This document shows, piece after piece, positions 47,578-58,900 of a stretch of DNA of 64,000 nt. Position numbers and translations under genes: made by a program. The stretch lies in assembly GCF_902459465.1 (NCBI RefSeq), contig NC_047070.1:558001-622000 (forward strand), read 5' to 3'. Each line of letters begins with the position of its first letter. Within the stretch, counting starts at the first letter, position 1. The notes under the pieces are model-generated. The model made no database searches and was not told the origin of the DNA. It worked only from the letters and a program-made list of their open reading frames with translations. The stretch is from Asterias rubens. Taxonomy: Eukaryota; Echinodermata; Asteroidea; Forcipulatida; Asteriidae.

Positions 47578-49160
47578 ATAACCAAAATATTGCTTTATTT
47601 ATTTATGCCGTGTCATTACAGTGCCACTTATGCTTGGTTTTCTGCTGAAATGTTGCTAAGAAGTTTGTTAGCAGTTTTTTAAGCATTTATATACACACAG
47701 GGACAGCATTATAAATTATTTCCCCAAGGACTGGTTAGCTCAATGTGAAGAATCGAGGCCAGAAGTCATTTAATACAAGTGTTTGTGTAAATAACAAACA
47801 AATTTGATTAAACTGCTGGACTTTACCCCTTGTGAATTTTGTGTAATTTTTAAACAAAACATAAAAATATTTCAAAGAAATAATAACTCAGTCAGAGACA
47901 TTACATTAGATAAAATGTGACTTGAATATATTTGTCATCATCATTGCCGCAAAGAATATCCCGTCTGATTCAAATCCTGAATAACTTAGAAGCTTAAAGT
48001 CTGTAAATAATACAAGTCAACATACTTTGTTCAAGTATTTTAGTGCTGTTAAATTTTAAGTACATGTACCATTATATACAACATAAAACAGCTATTAATT
48101 AATGGACGAAAGTTTTAAATCAAGGTGAAATGAAACGAAGTGGTCTCCAAACTTATTTTGTATTTGACTTCGTGTACCTAGGTTTACAATTCATAGAACT
48201 CCTATATAACTGCAAATATTACTCTACAGTTTTCTTCTCGACAAAAAACTGACGAGTTTATACAAATTGTTTCTCAACATCACATGTCTTTGTTATTCAG
48301 TATGGTCCTGCAACACTTTAGCTTTTAGCTTTGTTGTGGCTTTGTTGCTTAATTTTCATGTTTCGTCTTTTAAAATTGGAGACCAGTTAAGACCACTGTC
48401 ATGAAGCATCCACTCTTTTTTTGTCAATGTCATGGAAGTGACGAGCAAACAAACCAGTCGAGAAATTTATAATTAAAATTTAGACCCAACAGTAAGTACC
48501 TAAACCCACAGATCCTTCAAATTTTCCTTTTGACATTACATAAGGTTGTGTTTTTCCCAAAATATTGAAATCTCACAAACAATCATCCAAAACACAAAAC
48601 AAAAGACTGCAAGTTTACTTCGATTTTGTCAAAAAGTCATTGCGAAGTGAACAATTCTGATGACAGAATATCTCATCTATATCGACAAATTTGAGAAATT
48701 GAAAAAAATTAATTTTTTGATTAGCTGATTGACCTTCATATAAGTGCTCCATGACAGTGTTCCTGTAAATATTTATAACAAAACAACAGATAAGCTACAA
48801 ATAAAAAAAAAGACAATCTACACATTCATCAAATTAAACCATCAATTACATCAAAAGAAATCAGTACTATTATTACAGGTTTTGCTGTATTTAGAAAATG
48901 GAGGTTGCTCAACTGTTCATCATTAAACGAATTACTCAGAAATATTTAGCACTTGTTTAGCAATTTCACAAGTTGGTTTTACAATCAAAGTTCCTTTCAC
49001 CCTCTGTGCTGAAACTCAATGACTACAATTACCATCCAGAGTTTCTTAGGGATTTACAAACCTACAAACTTAGTCTAAGTACATAATTAAAGAGAAAATA
49101 GAATTAGCTGTTGCAAACAACTTACCAACCAAATGGACCGAGAGTATAAATGCAAAAAAT
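47578..49160. other. AT-rich spacer
   Basis: No gene, repeat array or RNA recognised; only short chance frames. Confidence 0.55.
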
Positions 49161-49253
49161 AGTTAATGGCCTGACGTTTCGACCCTAGCAGAGTCTTTCT
49201 CGAAGGCTCTGCTAGAAAGACTCTGCTAGGGTCGAAACGTCAGGCCATTAACT
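49161..49253. repeat. 93-bp perfect palindrome containing the GGTCGAAACGTC motif
   Basis: Arms 49161-49200 and 49214-49253 match at 40 of 40 bases, with a 13-bp loop. Diverged single arms occur at 5775-5805 and 37975-38020, so this is a repeat family and not a unique hairpin RNA. Confidence 0.85.
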
Positions 49254-50296
49254 ACCTAATTAAAGGTGACCAAACTTTCATAACAATTTGTTATTAGTCA
49301 TAGAACATTGCCAGCAAGTAGTTTCCGAAAGGTTTTAACCTAATGCGCCCAATAAAAAAAATACAAAGAACAGAGTACTGGATACGGTATTATTATTTTG
49401 CTTCCTTGAACAGGGCACAATACATTGGTATATTTGTTTCTTTGAATAACTTGCTGGCAGTGGATCCATGTAACAACATTTTAAGCTTATCTAACATCTA
49501 GACACAAAAAAGGGAATTTATACATTGTTCCTTTACAGGTTGGAAATCATTAATAGTATAATACAAACCACAATGAATACACTGATGTCTGTTTTAAGAT
49601 GCTACCTGTTTCTTGAACCCCCATCTTAACCCTTTAGAGACCATAATGATCACAAGAAGCTTGTACCAAAAAACCCAAAAGCCGCAAGATTTGACCTTCT
49701 TCATTCACACACTCACATATAGAGGTCAGAGTAAAGGTCATGATCGGATAAAACATGAACGTTTCCTTAGTTTCCTATGTTAACATAACGCCCCAATTAC
49801 CAAAAATAATAAATATGATTTTCACTTCATTTTTGTTGATATTTTTTACTTAAAGCAATTTGAACAATATTACTTAGCGATGTCTGGGCGCTTGGTGCTG
49901 ATTCTACAGAAATAAACGGTCTACAAAAGGGTTATAGTACTGACATCTCTGAATAAATTATCATTTGAGCATCTCATTATCATTTGAGCATCTCATTATC
50001 CTCACAGCTCCTGAAAGAGCACTGTTTTAAGATGAGTGGTTAGCCTGATTGGCTTCGTCTAAATGTGACTTTGATATTTACAGCTATTACAACCATGTCA
50101 ATGTCAGGGCCGTGTCACACAAGGCAACTTTTGAACGCAACTTGGAGGCAACCATTTGCAGTACAGACTAAAAAGTACCACTTTGATAGCATGTGAGTAA
50201 TGTTCCAAACAATTTTATACGATCCCAAAAATATGATTTGTCATGGAGATTGCCTGGAACTGTTCCATTACCTGGTGTGACATGGCCCTCACGTCA

Positions 50297-50957
50297 CAAG
50301 ATACCACCACCTTGTGTACAAGATACCACCACCTTGTGTACAAGATAACACCACCTTGTGTACAAGATACCACCACCTTGTGTACAAGATACCACCACCT
50401 TGTGTACAAGATACCACCACCTTGTGTACAAGATACCACCACCTTGTGTACAAGATACCACCACCTTGTGTACAAGATACCACCACCTTGTGTACAAGAT
50501 ACCACCACCTTGTGTACAAGATACCACCACCTTGTGTACAAGATACCACCACCTTGTGTACAAGATACCACCACCTTGTGTACAAGATACCACCACCTTG
50601 TGTACAAGATACCACACCTTGTGTACAAGATACCACCACCTTGTGTACAAGATACCACCACCTTGTGTACAAGATACCACCACCTTGTGTACAAGATACC
50701 ACCACCTTGTGTACAAGATACCACCACCTTGTGTACAAGATACCACCACCTTGTGTACAAGATACCACCACCTTGTGTACAAGATACCACCACCTTGTGT
50801 ACAAGATACCACCACCTTGTGTACAAGATACCACCACCTTGTGTACAAGATACCACCACCTTGTGTACAAGATACCACCACCTTGTGTACAAGATACCAC
50901 CACCTTGTGTACAAGATACCACCACCTTGTGTACAAGATACCACCACCTTGTGTACA
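50297..50957 (+). repeat. 22-bp x ~30 minisatellite
   Basis: Unit ATACCACCACCTTGTGTACA plus AG, with two variant units (one base change near 50347, one shortened unit near 50610). It lacks stops in several frames on both strands, giving repetitive frames of 215-270 codons that are not genes. CTTGTGTACAAG within the unit is nearly palindromic. Confidence 0.95.
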
Positions 50958-50958
50958 A

Positions 50959-51724
50959 CATACAATGAGAATCAGGTGTTATCCCTGCTAAAACATTCAA
51001 GGCACAATTATTGGAAGTGTCAACCAATCAATATTCAGAGAAAAAGGTGTGATTTCTACCTTTCTAATTCATCAAAGTATTGAGGGAATGAATATCAACT
51101 GGTTAAAACATCAACGTTATTTAAATTTATAACATACTACACTGATCCTTGTTATTTGATCAGTGAAACACGCATCACATGTCATCCTTTATCTTACCGT
51201 GTATACTGCCACAATGCTTTACTAATTTAGATATAGAAGTCCAATATGGATAACTACTATAGGGCGCTTACGCTTCCAGAATTATTGCTTCCCATCTGTT
51301 TGTCAGAACTAGGCAAGGTTTTGACCATGTCCGACTTGGCACCTAGATTTCTGCGTCAGCATCTGTTAAGGTGTTTCTTAACAACACCCTTAGCAAGAGC
51401 CATAGCTGTAGCTCTAGAACCGAATTCAGATATGGCCAAATGGTCTCATGCTGTTTAGAAGTTTTTCAGAGTATGGGGGTGGTTGAGTTTCCAAATCTGT
51501 TTTGTATTATTGTGAAAAATATTACAAAAAAACAAGGATCTATGTGTAAGTTATAAAACAAAAAATATTGAATGCACTTCGATTGTGCATTGTCGCAGAA
51601 TACAATCACTCGTTGAAATCTGGCTTTTCCGTTTCAATCAGCTTCACCTCTTGAATTGGATGAGTCCAGATTTTACCCCATGTATTCTGTGACAGTACAC
51701 TCACATGCATTCAACATTTGTTGA
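50959..51724. other. Spacer without recognised gene
   Basis: Nothing identifiable apart from short open frames. Confidence 0.5.
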
Positions 51725-51888
51725 AGGTTTGCAGTACCACCATAGAAAGGATCTTCCTCTTAGTTGTGGTATGTCAGAAACGAACCTGTAGTGTAACAAT
51801 AATTCCAATCAACTACAAGTAAATGTCTCTTTTCAGAACCGCCACAACTCACCAGAAAGATGTTTTTCCATGGTGTTATTGCAAACCT
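51725..51888. repeat. MITE, GGTTTGCGGTAACACCATG family
   Basis: AGGTTTGCAGTACCACCAT at the left, ATGGTGTTATTGCAAACCT at the right (inverted). Relative of 17682-17898. Confidence 0.65.
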
Positions 51889-52059
51889 TACTGGATTGTA
51901 TTCCCTCCATGCAGTTTAAAATCCAACTGCTTCTTACATTTGTTTCTACATGTATGTGACAAACTAATATAGTGGGAAACCATACATATTAAGACACTTT
52001 TCTAGATTTCATCAAAGAGGCGGGAAAAATTACGCATTATCAATTACCAGAGGCAGCAA

Positions 52060-52304
52060 CAATTAAGAAAGTAATAAAAAAAAACACCCTTTGTTGCACA
52101 ACTTTCTGTGCTTTCAGGAGCATAACAGAAGGCTTCAAGCCTGAAGTCTTTTATTATTTGAGTGAGAAATTACCTCTTTCTCAAAAGGGAGCCATTTACC
52201 TCAATGTTTGACACGATCATCAGCTCTCCGTTGCATATTCTAATTAAGTTTTTATGCTAACAATTTATTTGGTTAATTACCAATACCGGTAGTGTCCAGT
52301 GCCT
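52060..52304. repeat. Family A MITE, degraded left end
   Basis: Right end AGTGTCCAGTGCCT followed by TTAA (52305-52308), and internal matches to family A; a possible left TTAA at 51989 is unsupported by the sequence next to it. Confidence 0.5.
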
Positions 52305-52561
52305 TTAATTCATGCATCAATCATTTTAAAACACACTGATTGTTTTACATAACAGGGTTTGCCCTTTTCGGTGACTAGCAAGCAGGACCAGTGAGCTTTT
52401 CATTTCACTTGTCTAGTCAGCTTTTACAGGTGGTCCATATTTTTGGGGTTTACTCTAGCATGAGACTGTGTGATTGGTGATTTGAAGCAATATAGACAAT
52501 CAGTGGTTTACATGAGCAGTGGCAAGTAATCAACTAGCCAGCCGGACTAGTTGGACAAAGT

Positions 52562-52633
52562 TCTGACTGGTCCTTGGTTGTTTTAACAGTGGCAATTGGC
52601 CAGCGGACTTGTGGAAGGGAAAACTCTGCAAGT
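52562..52633. repeat. Dispersed repeat shared with 28197-28265
   Basis: CTGGTCCTTGGTTGTTTTAA and TTGGCCAGCGGACTTG; partner described at 28197. Confidence 0.5.
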
Positions 52634-52909
52634 TTTTACTCATGGGGATGATTGGGTTTATGAGTTTTATAAAAATCTTTTCAAATTAAGCATCTAGCCT
52701 GAAACTCTGAGTAATTTACCGACAGGTTGAGATGATAAACTGGTGACTAACTTCAAAGTTTGACACGACTGTATCAGCTGGTACTCACGCTGCTAGACAG
52801 TAGTTTCACTGATGCTTGGGTGATAACCATTCACAAAGGATGTCTCAAGGAATGTCTCGAGTTTAACGAGACACGCTCAGTCTCTGAGAAGAACTACTTC
52901 TTGGAAATA

Positions 52910-52957
52910 TTACTTTTTCTTTGTCTGTGTTTGTTTTATTACCCAGTCGATACCATC
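52910..52957 (-). CDS. ARL3: ARL3 coding exon 5 and stop
   Basis: Short 48-nt terminal exon: cag|GAT then [15 protein letters not shown] and TAA. Human ARL3 ends DGMNWVCKNVNAKKK, so this supports both the identity and the join. Confidence 0.93.
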   Translation of the reverse strand, partial: DGIDWVIKQTQTKKK

Positions 52958-55900
52958 CTGCAAACAAAAAAGTAACCAGAGATGTTGTAGTTTAGTATAA
53001 ATATAAAAGCTATGAAGATTTGTTATTGCTAAGCAACATTGTCGACAGCTGATATTTGTATCCACACTTTGATACCTTGATACGCTTAAGCCCGGTTCAT
53101 ACTTCCTGCGAATGCGATACGAATGTTGATGTCTATTATTCGCAACGAATATGTCGTAGCAGTTGAGTTGTGCTCAACTTTTGTGAAACATTCAGTGCGA
53201 AAACAGGGCTGTGACGTCAAATTCGCTTTGCATTCGCAGGAAGTATGAACCGGTACAAAGAGTGACATAGAAAACATGCCTTGTAAACTCCCTTTCCAGG
53301 AGTTATTGTAAAAACCTTTGTCAAGTTCTACAAGTGTGGCATACGAGAATGGACAGACTACCACCCATGTTTGTCATTATATTCCGGTCAAGGGAAGGTA
53401 AGTGTGAGTATAAAGAGATTCTAGCCATGGCAGTTTATCAGCCTTGGCTCTCAGCCGAGATGCTGCAAATTATGGTCAGTGCCTACTCAATGTTTTCACA
53501 CAATAACATCAAAAACGTGAAGCGATTTCTTTTACTTAAAGCGATTTCTGAAATGGGCTGTTCGACAGCTTCTAAAGTAACATTGGGGAGGTAGTGCTTT
53601 CTGCTCTACCAGCCAGGCTTCTGATGGATGATACCCAAGCCTACATCCGTATGGACTGTAAAGGGGGTAACCCTGTTTCTGGCCGACGAATATTTGGCAA
53701 CGACCTCTGGAAAATGGTTGTATATAGCCCACACCTTGAAGTGGCCTTCAGGCCTTGTGTGTCTAGGCGACTTGCATTAAAAAATATTTTAAAAACATCT
53801 GTCTAAAAACTCCTTACCGTTAATCCTTCACCTCTTGATGCGGAACAGGCCTGAATCTGCCAAGCTCTGTGTCTGATTTTAGTGAGGTCCATCATATCGG
53901 ATATTTCACTTGGGTGGGCGGCTAGTGCTAAGTCTTGTTTGTTAGCATAGATCAATACTGGAACATTGTGTAACTTCTCGTCTTCCAGCAAATTATTTAA
54001 CTCCTGGAGGGAGAATGAAAATATTGTCATGAATAATAATGATTGCAACCATATTAACTAAAATAATAATAATATTAATAATAATAAAACACAGCATTTG
54101 TAAGGCGCACTTTCTCTGTATAAACATTCAAAGGCGCCGGTCCAGGTCAATAAAAGAAATCTTAGATGTGTTCAAATGCCAGTCTGAAAAGATGTGTTTT
54201 AAGGGAGTTTTGGAAATGAGAAATGTCATGTGTATCTCTTAGACTTTGAGCAGAGTTCCAGAGGCGGGGGGCAAGTTTAGAGAAGGCCCTATCACCTTGC
54301 TACACTATGCTACACGGTTAGTTGAGATTCATTTGTTATAGATTCATTTATCGTTTGTTTTATTACACATCCAACAGTGCAAACACCAGGATGATGTATA
54401 GAAAAAGAAAAGAAATGCTCCGTTTTAGATGAAGGATGAAAACCCCAAACAGGAAACCCCACTCAATCAGATAGGGTCTGAAAACCCAATCCACATGCAA
54501 AGCTCAAGGTCAGCGGTAGAATTCGAACCGGGTTCTACAAAGGTGAAAGGCAAGTAAAGAAACCTTGAGTCAACCTGAATGCCGATATATTACAGTTATA
54601 CATCAGGCCTGTAATTACACAGAGGACAACAAGACCATTGCCTCCGTTGCCTCTGGTCTTGGACTTGGTGCCCCTTTCAAAAGATTCCCATACACTTTAA
54701 GATGGCAGTGCTCTTTGCAAAATGAAAATGGCCTTTGTTAAAAGAGAAACCTTTTTACTACTTATGAACTTCAGCTGTTTACTACTAAGTTTGCCAAGCT
54801 AGCAGAATGTTGTCTGAGCTATTCATCCTCCTGCCAGGCATCCCAACTAAGAATTAAACACTTACAAGAGATGCCTCTTCGATTCTCTCAACATCTGAGC
54901 TATCAATGACATAGATAAGTACTGATGTGTTCTCGTAATAATTCCTCCAGAACTGACGAATGGTCTTTTGTCCTGAAGATAGAAAGGGGGATAAAACATG
55001 TTAGAGGTTTACACAATTGATTATTTCTCACAAATAATTCACTTCAAAAACATTTGTCGAACCGTTCAATCCGAAGATTTCATGAAGAAAACACTGACAA
55101 TTGCCTCAATCAATGCCCATGGTCATTGCATTGGCGACCACTGAAATGTTCTAGTAGAAATTGATTTTTTTTCTTCGCCCTTTTCTGAGGAAATTGTGAA
55201 TCTTTAGTATAGCGTGTTCTTTGCTTTGTTTATAATCAAAATATTATTATTTTCTCAGATTTCGGAGGGTTGGTGTCCATTTGCGAAATGCTGCAGCCAG
55301 AGATGCAGTTGGTACCTGCTGTCACCTCGCTTAGCGTGGATGGATTAGACGTTCCTGTGAAAAAACAGTTATGCTGTTTTCTCAGCAAGTAGACTCTGCA
55401 ATCAGCAGAAACTTTTATTGTACCTTTCTTTATAATTTTGCCCATATATCGGCAATCATCGACAAAAGCCAATCTATGACCCTAACTTTAAAGGCACTGG
55501 ATACTGTTGGTAATTGCTCAAAATAATTGTTAGCACAACAATGGAGAGCGATCAATGGAGAGCTGTTGATACTGTAGTATAAAACATTGTGAGAAATGGC
55601 TCCCTCTGAAGTAACGTCGTTTCGAGAAAGAAGTTATTATTATTTTATTTTTTTTATATTTGAATTTGATTTTGAGACCTCAGAACTTGATTTTGAGATC
55701 CTGAAATCAAGCATCTAAAAGCACACAACTTTGTGTGACAAGGGTGTTTTTTCTTCCATTATTATCTGGCAACTTCAACAACCAATTGAGTTCAAATTGT
55801 CACAGGTTTGTTGTAAGTGCATATGTTGAGATACACCAAGTGAGAAGACTGGTCTTTGATAATATTACCAAAGGTGTCCAGTGTCTTTAAGGTGTACTTG

Positions 55901-58900
55901 ACCTGAAAATAAATGTTGAAACATTTTATACCTCCGATGTCCCAGACTGTGAGATTCCAATTACAACACCTCACACTCTTGACGTTGAAGCCTTGTGTGG
56001 GATTAATGTGGGTGATATCTTCACTCGCCAATGCCTTCAGGATTGTAGTCTTACCAGCGTTGTCCAAACCCAAGAGAAGAACTCGTAGATCATTTGTCTG
56101 ATCTGCCTTAAGGCTTCGTAACAGTTTCAGCAAACCCTGCCAAGCATTGGAAAATAACAGTTAAACAAGGTCAATAACCAATCTAGGAGTATACAGGAGT
56201 ATATATATTAAAATTTATGGCTTGTAAAGTAGTGAGAAGGTCAAGCGCACTGGACTCAAGCAGAGTTTGGGTTCAAGTCCTGGTCTTAACACTTGTGTAG
56301 GTAGCGAGTCCCCCGATCCGCCCCTTTTGGGTATTTGTATCTGTCACACGTAAAAAAGGGCAAACTTCATCGATAAAAAAGTGCTACATATACATGTACG
56401 GCGCTTTAGTTGCTCCAAAATACCTTATAAATGTTGTTCAGGATCATGAGTTGTAATCATTTATTGTTTTGTTTTTCAACTTACGTGCACTTAAGATGAG
56501 GAAATTTTCGATTAACTTTCACCTTTCAGACAACCACCGCTAACGCGGGCGCATCCATTTTGTATTTTTTCACGTGACGATGTGTTCTCGTTTTCGCCTT
56601 ATGATCTCGTGAGAGGATGGTGACACAAGTATTATATTTATTTCACACAATTGTTGTAGAGAAATAAGCATTCCCATTCGTGAGAAAGTTGTAAACATTT
56701 AGGCTTTCAAAAGGTAAGAAAATTTGCCTCAAACTTTGTATTGTTTGTAAAATTTGTTTCAGATTCATTTCATTTCGTTGATTACTGAAAATCTAAAACC
56801 AAATAAAGTCCAATAGGGGTATAATCATACGTGTTAGGGTCACCGCTACAACATGAATCCATAATTTTTGTTGAAACCGCTGGCGCATTTTAGCGCAAGC
56901 CCATCTTTTGGAGGCAGGTCCAGACTCCATTTTTATCATTTTAGTTTTCCATTTTCTGTTCTACTATTTGTCGTCAAGCCGCCGTCAACACAACCACTAC
57001 GCAGATGGCAGTATTTGATTAGTCTTGGCAGAAGACGTCAGTGAGCAAATTACAGAAAGCGATGTACATAAAACTTATGAACGCAACCTCGTCCCCAGGA
57101 TGTGTCGAGCGGTTACAAGGGTACCCATTTGTAAACATGGTTTAAAATTAAGTAAACTATGGAGACGAGTTTGATATTCACAGTAACGATCATTAACGTC
57201 TTTTGACTTCTCAATTTGCTCAATGCTTTATCTTTTTTTTCTTTTGGTCACTCGACCACCAAGTGCTGTACACCAGCCTACTCGCCGAACTGCCAAGCCA
57301 CGACCGAGTTGGACTAAACCATTCTGTAAAAGGGGTGTTACAAACCTGTGTGGCAGTGCTTGCGCTGTTTGTTTACAATAATGAATCAGAGTCAAATCAA
57401 ATGCATATCATCGTCAATTGATATGATTGTCATGCAACATGATTGAAACATCCACATCATAATCCGAGAAAGGCGATTTGTTTGTGCAGACATGAAAACT
57501 AATAATAATATCAAGAAGAGTAAGACTCAATCATTCAACTTGATAGTTGCGATAACGTAACCCTCCTGCCGACGGCGGAGCCTTCCTTCCTTCCTTCCTG
57601 TGAAGTGCAGCCTCGCATATGTGAGGATAAATGCACTGCGTGTTTGCGCATGCGTCCAAGAAAAATAAGCAGGACATGCTGCCGAGTGCGGAAATTTTTA
57701 GTGTAAACAAGTGCAAGTAAAAACTGTTGGATATGGAGAGCTACTTAGATGGATGAGCCTCAAGTGCAAGCTTAAAGGCGTCAGCGATTTGTACTCCGCT
57801 GGATCTACTGCTAGGCTATTCCAGTCCCGGATGGTACGTGGGAAGAAGGAGTTAGTAAACACAGTTGATTTGGTGTGAGGGATGACAAAGAGGGATTTAT
57901 GACCTCTTGTTGATGTAGATAGATGGACGAGGTACTGGTTCCACTCAATGTCAACGAGACCATAACGGATTTTGTACATCATAGCCAGGCGACTGCTAGT
58001 GCGTCGGTCCTGTAGGGATTGCCAGTTTAGCTCTTGTAGGATAGCAGAGACACTTCTTGTCCTGTCGTAGATCCCTGTGACAAAGCGGGCTGCATTGCGT
58101 TGGACTTGTTCCACTTTCTTGGAGTTGCGCTGTGTGTGGGTGTCCCATACAACACTAGCGTACTCGACTGTTGGTCTTACGAATGTGTTGTATGCAGACT
58201 CCTTGATCTTATGACTGCAGTGCCTGAGATTACGGGACAGGAAAGCTTGAGTGGAGTTGGCTTTTTTAGTGATAGTGTCGACATGGGTATTGAAGCTGAG
58301 ATGGGAGTCGATGTGGACTCCAAGATATTTGGCTGAAAGCTGAACGTCTAATGTGTGGCCATGAACGGAGTAGGATGCGTGGATGGGCCTGCGCTTGTTG
58401 GTGATTTGGAGCACATTGCATTTCTTAGCGTTGAACCTCATCAGCCACTTTGATTCCCAGTCTTGTAGGGCATCAAGATCTTTTTGGAGGCTGGTCGTGT
58501 CGTTGTGGGATGAGATGTGCTTGTATACTACACTGTCATCAGCAAACAGCCTAGTTGTTGAGTGATGGACGCAATCGGGAAGGTCGTTGATGAAGATAAG
58601 GAACAGCAATGGACCTAATACGCTACCCTGTGGTACTCCTGATGTTACTTGGGATTCGGCGCTCTTCTGACCATCAACTACAACGACCTGGGACCGTTTG
58701 TGGAGGAAATCACGGATCCAGTCCAGGGTGCTGTTGCGAATGCCGTAGTGATCAGCCTTTAATAGGAGGTGACGGTGTGAGACTTTGTCGAAGGCTTTCT
58801 CAAAGTCAAGAAGGATCATATCAATTTGTGACTGTCATCCAATCCTCCCGCTAGATCTTGGACCGTGAGGATGAGCTGGGAGTCACATGACCTACGCTGG

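Noticed and set aside
50297-50957. Possible CRISPR-like array
   Set aside because: Units are contiguous without unique spacers, and the window is eukaryotic.
50215-51083. Five to six overlapping frames of 215-270 codons on both strands
   Set aside because: 22-bp tandem array without stops in several frames; not protein genes.
56425-56445. ATGATCCTGAACAAC exon as ARL3 start
   Set aside because: It is in phase but lies in a SINE relic and produces an N-terminus unlike ARL3.
56530-56560. ATGGATGCGCCCGCG as ARL3 exon 1
   Set aside because: It needs a weak gtggtt donor and gives a non-family N-terminus; the ATG|gtgagt at 60511 gives MGLL exactly.
57698-58819. Intact, active reverse transcriptase gene
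   Set aside because: It lacks the endonuclease and 5' part, and a frameshift near 58,830 separates the fingers from the catalytic FADD half.
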